64,000 bases of DNA from Metridium senile (GCA_949775045.1 OX459104.1:17738431-17802430), one strand, 5' to 3'. Positions 34,968-62,261 are shown, numbered from the stretch's first letter. Notes: generated by a model from the sequence alone, not told the origin. Numbers and translations are program-made.

Positions 34968-35923
34968 TCAACAGCAAACTAATGAATACATAACCTTCTT
35001 CGCTGCCTTCCGAAATTCCCGTCTGTAAATCGAATATATGAATGGATTCACCGATGAATTCAACACTAACAAGAACAATGTCAATTTGGGGAAAACCGGA
35101 CTAACCGGTTTATTCCTATTTGAACTGACCCAGATATTAAACCAGGCGCGCGGAAGCCAACACAGCACGAATAGAAGGGCAACAAGAACGCACGAAATCG
35201 TTCCTTTCGTCTTTTGAGGTTCTTTTCCATGGCTGTCTTTTCATGAAGCACTGTACTTGCATTTCGCGAGAAAAAGTCGCTCTGAGTGACATGGACTCGT
35301 GTCCTGTGTCGTTTGACCGCTTTAGTGAGCATTAAGTTCACGGTTATTATGATAGCAATAGGTATCAGAACTAGAAAAACGCTTAGTAGAGTATTGTACT
35401 TAGAATCTATTTCATGAAAATGGATTGCATTTGTTGTAAAATGAATGAGAAGTCTTGACCCCGCTACAGCGAAAGGGACTAGCCACACAACACAAAGAAT
35501 CCATCCAACTCGTTTCGCGTTCATTCTAATGTTATAGTGCAACGGTTTGAAAACTGCGGTATAACGATCATGTGATATAGCCAACAAGTTGAGTATCACC
35601 GCTGATAATATCAAGTCTTTCAGCGGGCTCAATACGTGGCAGTGGCTAGACCATGAGTATTTGCAGCCGTCGCAGAAAGCTGAGTAACCTGGTACTACGA
35701 GTAAGCCCATAAACAAGTCAGCTACTGCTAGGCTGAGGAGAAAAACGTTCATGTAGTTTTGACGTAGATATGGCGATGACAAGAAGACAACGCATGTAAG
35801 TAAGTTTCCAAAGACAACGATTAAACCAACGATGCCGTCAAGAATCCAGAAGATCATATCGACATCGCCATGACAACTAGATGGAGTAGTTAGATTTGTT
35901 AGATTGCTAGTAGAGTTATTCAT
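34968..35923 (-). pseudogene. Class A GPCR 3, frameshifted before TM6
   Basis: From the ATG at 35923 the frame encodes a glycosylatable N-terminus (NNSTSNLTNLT), TM1 with GN at 39-40, TM2 with LAVAD (Asp69), Cys95, Lys102-Asp103 at 3.32-3.33, DRY at 119-121, TM4 and TM5. Loop 3 is short. TM6 (CWLP), TM7 (NPFIYSIY) and the tail ending VCC lie in a different frame, 34968-35168. The switch falls between about 35175 and 35245, where the second frame has a stop upstream and A-runs are common. A one- or two-base indel is the simplest explanation; a sequencing or assembly error is equally possible, and no plausible small intron was found. It is otherwise fully conserved, so a functional gene is not excluded. 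Confidence 0.75.
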
Positions 35924-36259
35924 GCTTAAAGCGAATGATACGTAATTTTATGTTTGGAGTTAATTTTGCCACTTGAATGATTCCTTAAAGAGAAACTCGA
36001 ATTGAATATCAACGACAAAAATCAGGACGTATATATCTAAGATATGCCTATTGTTCTGTTGCAATCTCAACCTTTTTAAAAGAAAAAGAAAAAAATCTCG
36101 CGCGCTAATCAAAGTTTTTTGTTACTTCTCACCTACAATACCATATATGGTAATGGATTTTCAAGATTGCATACGGTATTTTTCTGATACGAAGAATCTA
36201 TAAATATTTTCAAGTTTCAGAAAAACAGCAATCGGATTCGAACACCAAACATGATCAAG
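35924..36259. other. Immediate upstream region of GPCR 3
   Basis: AT-rich; no promoter motif assigned. Confidence 0.35.
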
Positions 36260-37250
36260 TTATTCAAACCTTCATACAGGAGACACTTTTCCACTCAAAA
36301 TCCGTTTATGCAGCAACACTGGGAGCGTTTTATGAATCTTCGTGTTTTGAAAGCTTTTCAGTGAAATTCCATCTGACAACAACAGCAACACTACTTTCTT
36401 AGAAAACGTCTGTGTTTCAGATCTTTGATATAAAGATGTTTCCAAGGACCCGTAGGCTCAACAACATCAACTTTTATTTGTGTTTTTACGCTAATCGAAG
36501 GAGTTACGTCTGACATCGACAGCAACTCTACTTTTCTTGAAACCTTTTTTGTGATTCAGATCTTTGGTATGAAGAGTTTTTCCCGTTTGTTAAGCAATTT
36601 CTTTGTTTTCAAGAAGTCTTTGTGTTGTGAAAATGTTTCACATTCACGCTTTTGACAACGACAAAATGATTCAATCAGAACTTTGGTTGGTAGAGGTTTT
36701 CCGAGGTGACTCGCTTTTCCAGCAACACCAACTTTAGCCTTCAAGCAATATATATTCGTGTTTCGAAAACGTTTCACAGGAATTGCGTTTGACAACGACA
36801 ACACGATTCAGAGCTCTAGTGTGCAAAGTGTTCCATCAAAATGTTTGTTAAGCAACTTCTTGGTTTCCAAGTATTCTTTGTGTTGTGAAAACGTTCCACA
36901 GGACTTCAGTTTGAAAACAGAAAAACGATTCAGACCTGTACACAGTTTTCCAAGAACTGGTTTGTTAGGCAACTTCTTGGTTTCCAAACGCGCGATCGTT
37001 GTGTTTTGAAAACGTTTCACAGGACTTGCGTTTGACAACCGTTGCGGCAAAATGATTCAGACATGTACACAGTTTTCCAGGAACTCAGTTGTTTGTAGCG
37101 CTGCTTTTTGGTTTTGAAAGAATATTCATTATTTGAAATCTTTTTAGGGGACCTGCGTTTGACAGAGGCAACAACTGGACAGCTCTTTATAATTAAGTCC
37201 GCTACAATTTGCTGTCGTATGAGATGTAGCGCTTCCGATTTGTCATACAC
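36260..37250. repeat. Degenerate tandem array upstream of GPCR 3, unit about 121 bp
   Basis: About eight units marked by gcgtttgacaacgaca, gattcag, gtttgttaagcaacttcttg and gaaaacgtttcacaggactt. Two clear copies of gcgtttgacaac at about 36786 and 37028 are two units apart. Short frames over it are artefacts. Confidence 0.8.
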
Positions 37251-37487
37251 TGAACAGCTTACATTGCTTTCGTAGATTGTTACATTAGGACAAACAATAA
37301 ACGTGTCGATTCAGCATATGTTTTCACACAAAACGTCTAATGAAAAACAATGATTGTTGACTTAGTACAATACACAGGTCAAACATGTATATGACATGTA
37401 TGTATCTGTTTAAATAACGGCTTTTGAGAAGAAGACCATGCATGCATGTTAAAAATAGAGTACAGTTTCAAATACAGTCGAAATAAT

Positions 37488-38335
37488 AAGTCTCTTATAC
37501 ACCGTATCGAAGAGAGGGTTACTTACTGACGTTTAGGACGTGAATCCTTCGTCGGAGTAAAAATGGTAACTTATACACCGTATAAAAGAGAGTGTTACTT
37601 ACTGACGTTTGTATGGCGTGAATACCTTGTCAGAGGAAAAAAATAACTTATTTACACTGTATAAAAGAGAGTGTTAATTACTGACGTTTAGGAAGTCAAC
37701 TCTTCGTCAGAGTAAAATTGGTAACGTTCACACACCGAATGAGAGTGTGTTACTACTTACTAACCTTTACGGGAGTGCATGAAGTGAGCAATATCACAAT
37801 TAATATTGCATATTATATTGGTAACTTATACACGGTATAAAAGAGGGTGTTCCCTACTGACGTTTAGGACGTTAATTGTTTGTCGGAGTCAAAATGGTAA
37901 CTTCTACACCGTATAAAAGAGGGTGTTACCTACTGACGTTTAGGACGTTAATCCTTCGTCGGAGTAAAAATGGTAACTTATACACCGTATAAAAGAGAGT
38001 GTTACTTACTGACGTTTAGGACGTTAATCCTTCGTCGGAGTAAAAATGGTAACTTTAGACCGTATAAAAGAGAGTGTTACTTACTGACGTTTAGGACGTT
38101 AATCCTTCGTCGGAGTAAAAATGGTAACTTTAGACCGTATAAAAGAGAGTGTTATTACTGACGTTTAGGACGTTAATCCTTCGTCGGAGTAAAAATGGTA
38201 ACTTATACACCGTATAAAAGAGAGTGTTACTTACTGACGTTTAGGACGTTAATCCTTCGTCGGAGTAAAAACGGTAACTTATACACCGTATAAAAGAGAG
38301 TGTTACTTACTGACGTTTAGGACGTTAATTAATCC
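37488..38335. repeat. 76-bp tandem array, largest copy (about 11 units)
   Basis: Unit: atggtaacttatacaccgta, taaaagagagtgttacttac, tgacgtttaggacgttaatc, cttcgtcggagtaaaa. Exact 76-bp spacing at 37970-38046; some units are shortened (taactttagaccg) or interrupted (37740-37850). On the minus strand each unit forms stem I TTACT/AGTAA around CCGACGA, hairpin AGGA/TCCT and AAACGTC, a degraded hammerhead layout. Copies at 7558, 43188 (inverted) and 45700. Confidence 0.9.
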
Positions 38336-39289
38336 GTAAATCGTAAACTGATAAAGATAGTTTATGTATTTTTTGTAATTTCAAGTACAAGTCTTCGAAA
38401 AAGCGCGTTCTAAATGTTTGTGAATTATATAAGTATCTATAAGCTCAGTAATAAAAGTTGGGTTGCCAAAACTTCAAATTATTTTAGGCGATCTTAGGAA
38501 ACTTAGCCATATTTGAGTTGCCGATCTTAGGGCCCGGGAAAAGCCTATTTCAGTGTGAATATTTCTAGCTTTATGCTCAGTGTTAATAGGGAACTGTAAT
38601 GCCGCATCATAACCGGAAATATACTGATAGGCAAGGAAAATCCTCCTAAAAACCTATCCTTAATTATTGTTTTTGTTAATGAAATTAAAAGGGACTTAAT
38701 TCTAAGCCTAAAACATCTGCCACGTGTTGACGGGTAGAAGTTAATAAAACGTACAACTCAAGCAAACAAATACTGAGGTACTAATCATAAGAACCGGCGC
38801 AACACTCATGCAAAACATCCGATGGCTCACTGGTGCTACAATCTCGGTAAAAAAACTAATTTAGAAGTGAGACAGCAACTGCTTCAACTTGAAAATAGGG
38901 ACATCAGTCTCTACCGTAAAGCGCGTGATTTGTGGGCTTCAAATTGTTGTTGAAACCACTCCTGAAATAGAAATAATATGTACTTATTTAGCGTCCAAAT
39001 ATTAAAGAATGAGCAAGTTATTCAAATTCATTTAAAGCCTCTTCGAAGTTTCGTGCAGAATTAAGTTCCCTTTACCTTGCCACAGGATACCCGCGACAAA
39101 AATCAAGCCGCCAGTACAAGAAACCTAATTTAAATTAAGTGAGAAAATGTGCGGACCCCATGGGAGAATTTTACCATTCACCTGATAGGTTAATCAAGTG
39201 AATCATTCACCCCACGGGAATAAGAACAATACTGTTAGCATAACAATAAACGTCACTGAATAGACTACCCCAATTTGACATATATAGTG
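38336..39289. other. Spacer, no gene recognised
   Basis: No coding or RNA signature. Confidence 0.4.
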
Positions 39290-39500
39290 GATAGTTGCTT
39301 AGTTAGCGCAAAGGGGTTAATCGTTTATGGTTTAGGGGCTGGTGCTCTCCCTCCCTCCCTGGTCTTTTGACTAGCGCGACGTTAGGTTTTCTGTCGGGAT
39401 AGCGCGGATGGGGCCGAAATCTTCATCCTACACGTTAAGTCGATTCCATGATTCAGCTTCATATTAGAATGTCTCGGAGGAATCGTCCCATTTTTATCAT
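39290..39500 (+). repeat. Dispersed repeat, partner of 15890-16180
   Basis: High similarity to the reverse complement of the earlier copy over about 200 bp (phrases ggtcttttgactagcgcgac and gaggaatcgtccca). Confidence 0.75.
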
Positions 39501-39921
39501 TTTTTAAACTCAAGTCTTAATTCTTTTCTCTTTTTATGTGTTTAGTCCGAGGGAGCAGTGTTATTAAAATCTTACTGACAAAGGTTCGAGCTTCTTATAG
39601 TTCGAGACATTTTTTTCTTTATTAATTTTTATTATAATTTTAATTTTTAACTCAATTTTTTCTTTCAGTCGACATTTATTTCCTAAACAAATAATAATGA
39701 CTAGCAATTAGTTTCAGATAATTAAAGGAGTTTGGCGCACTTAATAAAGCAAAATTTTAGTTTTAATTCTTCGATAGCATGAATGTACATGTTTCTTAAC
39801 ATGTGCCTTCAGATTTGTGAAAATTTAACATCTATATACTTGCTAAAAGTAGCAAAAGTTTGAGGAAAAAATTAATTGCATATCCTTAAAGGGATATCCT
39901 GAGTTTTAGTGCTGTATTTTC

Positions 39922-40010
39922 ACTCCCTTTGTCCAAGTGGTAGGGGTGATCGGCGGTCGGTTTTGATAACAACCCATAAAAGGTACGCCGACCATTTGGA
40001 CAAAGGGAGT
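39922..40010. mobile_element. Small foldback element
   Basis: Perfect 15-bp inverted ends actccctttgtccaa/ttggacaaagggagt with an internal ggtgatcggcgg segment similar to one near 16118. Confidence 0.65.
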
Positions 40011-40014
40011 CTAT

Positions 40015-40400
40015 TTATATTTCAAACAGTCAGTTAGAAATTGCATTATCGTTTATATCAAACACCGACGCAGCCTATACTAGTTTACTCGCTAGTTTCC
40101 ATTTATATTTCAAACAGTCAATTAGAAATTTCAATATTTTGCCTATCGTTTACATCAAACACCGACGCATCCTATCCTAGTTTACTCGCTAGTTTCCATT
40201 TATATTTCAAACAGTGAGTTACACATTTCATTATAATACCTATCGTTTACATCAAACACCGACGCAACCTATCCTAGTTTACTCGCTAGCTTCTATTTCT
40301 ATTTTAAACTGTCAGTTACATTGCAAATTTCATTCTATTACCTATCATTTATATCAAACACCGACACAGCCTATACTAGTTTACTTACTAGTTTCCATTT
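40015..40400 (+). repeat. Tandem repeat of about 98 bp (hammerhead-family subrepeat, inverted)
   Basis: Four units with tatcaaacaccgacgcagcc and tagtttactcgctagtttcc. This is the reverse complement of the tandem part of the elements at 32690 and 50990-51350, here without a recognisable hammerhead. Confidence 0.8.
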
Positions 40401-40670
40401 AAATCACAGGAAATAATGTTATCAAAAGCGGCGGTCACCCTTACAACTTGGAACAATCCCCCTCCCACTTCGGGAAATTACTGCAGTGCGTGACACGGTC
40501 TCGATTGAGTCATTCAATAGTACAGTTTTGAAAACCCGCTGGATTAATGGACATTACATTAAAGTACGTTCCTTAATAAAATGACCAACTAGTTTGTAGT
40601 ATTGATTAAAGTAGCTGTGCTTGTGATATGTAATATAAAAACTAACGCAAGTAAGTTTGATTTTGATTTT

Positions 40671-40708
40671 CTCGACGTTTCGACGCCATCCAGCGTCATT
40701 TTCAAGAG
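40671..40708 (-). ncRNA. Hammerhead-like motif, degenerate core
   Basis: Minus strand: CTC/GAG stem I, TTGAAAA in place of CUGANGA, hairpin GACGC/GCGTC, then GAAAC and GTC. Same variant class as 11473-11511. Confidence 0.4.
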
Positions 40709-40840
40709 TACGAATAGTTTCAGTTGTAGTCGTGCGTAATAGTTGCGTAATAGATACAAAGAGACTAGAAGAGTCCAGATTATGGGATTAAAACACAAGA
40801 AACTACAGTGACTTTTAAAACGTGTTATAACAAATTCAGT

Positions 40841-40946
40841 GAATGTAAAATTTTCTCCATACAAAGTCTCTTATTCTTGGCCTGGTTCTAACCGGCTGGA
40901 ACCAGGGCAAAAATAAGAGACTTTGTATGGAGAAAATTTTACATTC
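40841..40946. mobile_element. Near-perfect palindrome
   Basis: Arms gaatgtaaaattttctccat plus acaaagtctcttatt are inverted around a loop with ggttctaaccggctggaacc. Probably a foldback element; could extrude as a cruciform. Confidence 0.7.
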
Positions 40947-41989
40947 AAAAAATCATATCTCAGCCGTTTCACACTCAAATAATCCCAAATTTTCGGGCAG
41001 CCTATATTTTGACTAGCATTCTATGATGAAAGTAGTCTGAATACGAAAAGATATAAAAAAAACAAAATTGTGACGTCATCACTTCGGTACTCTATTGTCA
41101 TTCTAATTGGGGAGACTCACACTCAGACTCAATAACTCTATATTAAGCATTTTAATTAGCACACAACTCTGCTCACATACAAAACATTGGACCTTTCTAT
41201 TATCATAGATGTGCTTTTTTTTCACGAGCTGAGAGCAAAAATCAATTATCCGAGAGAACAAAGTGTTCTATCTTGGCATGGTTGTTGTAGTGGTTTAGTG
41301 CACGCTTCTCACCGTTGTGGTCCAGACGCTCAAGAAGTGATTTATTTTATTTATTGTATTGAAAAGCATTATCTCCATTGCATGGGTATTTTATCCTTAG
41401 AAATTGTGTTCAAATGCAGGGCTTTGATATTCATAGTTTCTGTCGGATATATATTTTTTTTTTTATATATATTTCTCGAATTCTGATTGGTTGACGCGCG
41501 GTCCTGCATCCAAAAGCGTATTGGACCGTTTCTATGACAACAATCCAATTTTCGTATTTTTTTCAGATCGGGAAATTAAAAACAACTTGTAAAGTATTGC
41601 AATAAATATTTTATTAAAGTTTTGCCTTTTCATATCTGCAAAGTGTTTTTAGCCAGTTTAGTGTATTTTCATTCATTTATTAATGAGAGATTCTGCGATA
41701 AAATATTTGCGATTTCGTACATCGCTAAGAAAAAAAGCCATATAATAAACGATTTATGAGCCTCGCTTGTTCGGTCTGTACGGAAAAAATATCAAACCTT
41801 GGTCTGAGTTCCCCGTACAGACCTCACGCTCGGTTAAAAACCTCTTGATATTTAATTTTCTATGGCAGATTTTGAAGACAGGGAGAATTCTTGATTCAAT
41901 GTTTTAAACTTAAGATAACTTAACTCTTAACTTAAGAGTGTGGACTGTAGCTTTGATTGCGACAACGATTCTGATTTATATTTTTTGTT

Positions 41990-42077
41990 TATTCGTTCGT
42001 TTGTTCGTTTGTTTGTTTATTCGTTTGTTTGTTTGTCTGTTTGTCTGTTTGTTTCTTTGTCTGTTTGTCTGTTTGTT

Positions 42078-42113
<36 letters not shown>

Positions 42114-42330
42114 TGTGTGTTTGTGTGTTTGTGTGTTTGTTTCTTTGTCTGTTTGTTTGTCTGTTTGTCTGTTTGCCTGTTTGCCTGTTTGTCTGTTTGT
42201 CTGTTTGTTTGTTTGTCTGTTTGTTTGTTTGTCTGTTTGTCTGTCTGTTTGTTTCTTTGTTTGTTTCTTCGTTTGTTTGTTTGTTTGTTTCTTTATTTGT
42301 TTGATTTTTTATTTGCTTGTTTGTTTATAA
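41990..42330. repeat. (GTTT/GTCT)n microsatellite
   Basis: Tetranucleotide array with ctttctttcttt core near 42080-42110. The long Phe/Val/Cys/Leu frames in all three plus frames come from its four-base period. Confidence 0.95.
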
Positions 42331-43187
42331 GTAAGGGATTTAATTTGGTAATTTTTAGGATGCTTATTTCAGGTTTGAATGATATTTCTTCAGGTTGTTT
42401 TTCTGTGTAAGACCTTTTTGCCAAGGTTAAAGCTGTGTATGCTAGATATTTTTTTGATTTTGTTTTGTATAAAAAATCCCCCCTCCCCCCTCCCCCCCCC
42501 TATTTTTTTATAATGGTCCGTCCCTTACTATAAATAGATAGAAACTTAGCTAGATTAGCCCTGCTATTTCTGAGTATTTGTTATCTTCATTTTTAGTTTC
42601 AACCTAAATATTGTTATATTAATTTTGTTTCACATCAAAAGGTAATAATAATAATCTTGTTGTTGATGATTTCGCTTCTATTTTTTAACTAGTCAACTTT
42701 GGTTCTTTTTTTAAGTTCTTGATAATTATAGTTATATCTGTTGTTTAAACAAAAGAGTTTCGTCTGGCCTTTGTATAAATTCATGGAAAACTCAGAGGGG
42801 ATCATCATGTATTGTATTGCGAAGTGCTCTTGTTATCGCCCTTTCACACACAACAGCTGCACAAACCCATCTCGGAAACTTGGACATTGAACACAACATC
42901 AATTAAATCAAGAACTGTTGTTGCTTCAAAAGGCAGCTTTTTCTTTGATGTCTCTGTCATTTCGGGGTCCGTTTTTCGCCGAAAATGTTTGAATATTTTT
43001 GTATGCGTTTCATGTATACTAAATAAACATGCCTTAAAAGTGTCCTGTGCGGATTTTTCAAGATATATTTATTCAAGCCAACTTGAAACCCTCGAGGAAA
43101 TGCTACAATATAATTGCTAACAATTTTAAACTTCGATAAAAATCGAGATAAAAATCGGGCGCCTTTCCGCATTTTCGTTTCGTAAGC
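42331..43187. other. Spacer, C-rich run, no gene recognised
   Basis: A C-rich run lies at 42478-42500. A frame at 42812-43120 shows no recognisable domain. Confidence 0.4.
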
Positions 43188-43640
43188 AACACTCTTTCAA
43201 ACGGTGTATAAAGTTACCATCTTTACTCTTTCGTCCTAAACGTCAGTAAGTAACACTCTCTTTTTACGGTGTATAAGTTACCATTTTCACTCCGACGTAG
43301 GATTAACGTCCTAAACGTCAGTAAGTAACACTCTCTTTTATACGGTGCATAAGTTACCATTTTGACTCCGAAGGATGTAGTTGACGTCCTAAACGTCAGT
43401 AAGTAAAACTCTCTTTTATACGATGCGCATAAGTTACCATTTTGACTCCGAAGGATGTAGTTGACGTCCTAAACGTCAGTAAGTAAAACTCTCTTTTATA
43501 CGGTGCATAAGTTACCATTTTGACTCCGAAGGATGTAGTTGACGTCCTAAACGTCAGTAAGTAAAACTCTCTTTTATACGATGCGCATAAGTTACCATTT
43601 TGACTACGACGAAGGATTAACTTTTCTAAACGGTTTTAAC
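43188..43640. repeat. 76-bp tandem array, inverted copy upstream of the cyclase gene
   Basis: About six units, reverse orientation relative to the arrays at 37488 and 45700, so the hammerhead-like strand is plus. Two unit types alternate (ggtgcataag and gatgcgcataag), suggesting duplication of a double unit. Confidence 0.88.
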
Positions 43641-44809
43641 GGTGTCAATGCAAGAAGTTTTGATCTGCTAATCACAGCCATAAAATTAATTACAGTCAGA
43701 GAACCACGACCGGCTTATGACGGCGACCGGTGAAATGGGAGAATAACAATATAATAAAAGCAAGCTATTTACGGTGAAGCGGGCCGCGTCCTTTGGTTGA
43801 CACCAGACGCTCTTCAGTCCCGCCGAACTAAATGAGATAAGGAAGTTTTGACTTCAAAAAAAGGCCGGTGACTTTTAGGGGAAGATGTGTTACGATATTT
43901 AAGGTATTTGTTGTGAAAAGTTAAAGCTGTTGGACGAAAACAAAATGAAGAGGCTGCACGCAAGATGGTGGCGGTGATAATGGTGGCGGTGGTAGTGGTG
44001 ATAATCATCACAAATTTCATTTGAACAACCCCGAAAATAACCACCGAATGTTTTGCACTATGTAACCCAGCCCTCCCCTCCCCCCATGTCTGTGTAACTA
44101 ACAACATTATGACGTCACCACCAGATTTTGCTGGACCTTTAAACAAACCGATCGTACGTGATTGACAGCAAAATATCAAGAGAACATTAAAGTAAAATTG
44201 TACTAATACCCTAGGCAGTCTATATCTACCACCAGTAAACACAAGACACCAAGTGTTTAGGCCACGAGTTACAGTAATCCAAGTACATACAAGTCTGCTG
44301 TCGTGTGTGCATACTCAACAAGAGAGGGCTGTTATGGTTGGAGAAATAACGCTTACTTTAGCAACAAGATTCTTACTACATTTTCACAATAACTTGGAAG
44401 TTTAACCTTCGATATTTCAATAATTTGTCTGTGAGTTTGTCATCTCTTCAACCGACAAGCGGATCGACTAACGAGATTTATACGATAACAAAGCTTCGAT
44501 GTCTGCATTTATGTAAGACCGACTGTAATCATAGTTAATATTAACTATGCTGTAATCAAGCATTTGTCGTCGGCCGTACTTTTCTGCGTTTACAAAAGGC
44601 TTTGGTTTACAGCATCATTTAAAGTTACGTAATCTAAACACTTAAAAAGATCCTCACTCCATCACCGGGTCGGGTTTCGACGACCTTTGAAACAGCGAAG
44701 CAACGATATTCGGAGGACGACATTTTGCAACATGCTTCGAAACGTATTTATAATCAGTTATTGAACGATCACTCGGTCGCTCTTGGAGATCTTACTTGTC
44801 ATTTATAAA
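43641..44809. other. Presumed upstream region of the guanylate cyclase gene
   Basis: No gene. A consensus CRE (TGACGTCA) lies at 44110-44117. Small inverted motifs such as tagttaatattaacta occur near 44533-44548. Confidence 0.45.
44745..44774 (+). promoter_or_regulatory. Possible TATA box and initiator of the cyclase gene
   Basis: TATTTATAA at 44745-44753 is followed about 25 bases on by an initiator-like TCACTC (44769-44774). This would give a 5' UTR of about 40 bases. It is a motif match only, and a longer UTR or upstream exon is possible. Confidence 0.3.
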
Positions 44810-60423
<15,614 letters not shown>

Positions 60424-60491
60424 TTTTTTTAAACAATTTTTAATTCTTTTTTCAATTGTTTATAATTTTTTTTAATTACTACAACAGTCTC

Positions 60492-60683
60492 CTTCACAGT
60501 TCCCTGCGCCATCTTGAAAGGTAACCGAGCCTTTGCATCGAAGCGAGACGAACTTTGAGCTTGCAATGATCGAGACACTTAAATAAATGTCCGTAAAGTG
60601 TTCTACCATTGCAATCTCAACGTTTGTCTCGCTTCGATGCAAAGGCCCGGCTACCTTTCAAGATGGCGCAAGGAACTGTGAAG
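60492..60683. mobile_element. Foldback element just past the cyclase stop
   Basis: Arms cttcacagttccctgcgcca and tttgcatcgaagcgagacga are inverted on the right. Same family as 63318-63559. It starts 68 bases past the stop and may lie in the 3' UTR. Confidence 0.8.
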
Positions 60684-60784
60684 GGGGGAGGGGAGGGTGG
60701 GGGCTATTACATAGTTTTAGTATCAGTTATATGATTTGGACCAATCGAATTTGAATATATATACGATCGATCAGAAAAAAATTA

Positions 60785-61765
60785 CATTTATATATATGAC
60801 AATCAATTTGAATAACTATTGTTCTAGACTGACTAGCCTCTCATACATGTACACTGAATCAAAATACGGTGACCAATTGGAATAACTATTGTTCTTGGCT
60901 GACTAGCCTCTCATACATGTACATTGAATCAAAATATGGTGACCAATTGGAATAACTATTCTAGACTGACTAGCCTCTCATACATGTACATTGAATCAAA
61001 ATATGGTGACCAATTGGAATAACTATTGTTATAGACTGACTTGCCTCTCATACATGTACACTGAATCAAAATATGGTGACCAATGGGAATAACTATTGTT
61101 CTGGACGGACTAGTCTCTCATACGTGTACATTGAATCAAAATATGGTGACCAATTTGAATAACTATTGTTCTAGACTGACTAGCCTCTCATACATGTACA
61201 CTGAATCAAAATATGGAGACCAACTTTGAATGCTTATTGTTCTAGACTGACTAGCCTCTCATACATGTACATTGAATCAAAATACGGTGACCAATTTGAA
61301 TAACTATTGTTCTAGACTGACTAACCTCTCATACATGTACACTGAATCAAAATATGGAGACCAACTTTGAATAACTATTGTTCTAGACTGACTAGCCTCT
61401 CATACATGTACACTGAATCAAAATATGGTGACCAATTTGAATAACTATTGTTCTGGACTGACTAGCCTCTCATACATGTACACTGAATCAAAATATGGAG
61501 ACCAACTTTGAATAACTATTGTTCTCGGCTGACTAGCCTCTCATACATGTACATTGAATCAAAATATGGTGACCAATTGGAATAACTATTGTTCTAGACT
61601 GACTAGCCTCTCATACATGTACATTGAATCAAAATATGGTGACCAATTGGAATAACTATTGTTCTAGATTGACTAGCCTCTCATACATGTACACTGAATC
61701 AAAATATGGTGACCAACTTTGAGTAACTATTGTTCTAGACTGACTAGCCTCTCATATTGTACATT
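60785..61765. repeat. 70-bp minisatellite downstream of the cyclase gene
   Basis: About 14 units (ttgaataactattgttctag, actgactagcctctcataca, tgtacactgaatcaaaatat, ggtgaccaa). Two unit variants, ggtgaccaattg and ggagaccaacttt, are interspersed. Confidence 0.93.
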
Positions 61766-61874
61766 GAGTTAAGTTGATTGGTCTTTAAATGCTTTTACAT
61801 GCTGTAAATTATAAATAACTTATTCGAATGAAAAAATATGTCATTATATGCCTTAACACAAAGATGTATATAAT

Positions 61875-62155
61875 CATCATCATCATCGTTGTTATAATAA
61901 TCCTATTATCATCATCAAATAGACTTCATCATCACTATTGTCATCATCATTATCACTATCATGTTAATCATTATCATCATCATCACCATCATCATGACGA
62001 TTGACATCGTCATTACCATAACCACCATCGTTATCATAATCGTCATTATCCCCATCATTATCATCATCATCATCATCATCATCATCATGATCGAGTCGTC
62101 ATTACCATTATAATCATCATCATAATCGTCTTCATTGTGATTATCATCATCATCG

Positions 62156-62186
<31 letters not shown>

Positions 62187-62229
62187 CATCATTATCATCA
62201 ACATTATCATCATCATCATTATCATCATT

Positions 62230-62261
<32 letters not shown>

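Larger units (their letters stand above)
40401..41940. other. Spacer with a hammerhead-like relic and a palindrome
   Basis: Contains the features at 40671-40708 and 40841-40946, a consensus CRE octamer TGACGTCA at 41071-41078, and an inverted ggtctgtacgg/ccgtacagacc pair near 41774-41824. No gene recognised. Confidence 0.45.

Noticed and set aside
37488..38335. CRISPR-like look of the regular 76-bp array
   Set aside because: Units are contiguous with no unique spacers and the genome is eukaryotic.
41938..42410. Long Phe/Cys/Leu frames in all three plus frames
   Set aside because: Product of a tetranucleotide GTTT/GTCT array.
44783..44809. Nine-residue upstream extension of the cyclase
   Set aside because: It begins with TTG; the ATG at 44810 has a good context and gives the family N-terminus with His at exactly 105.
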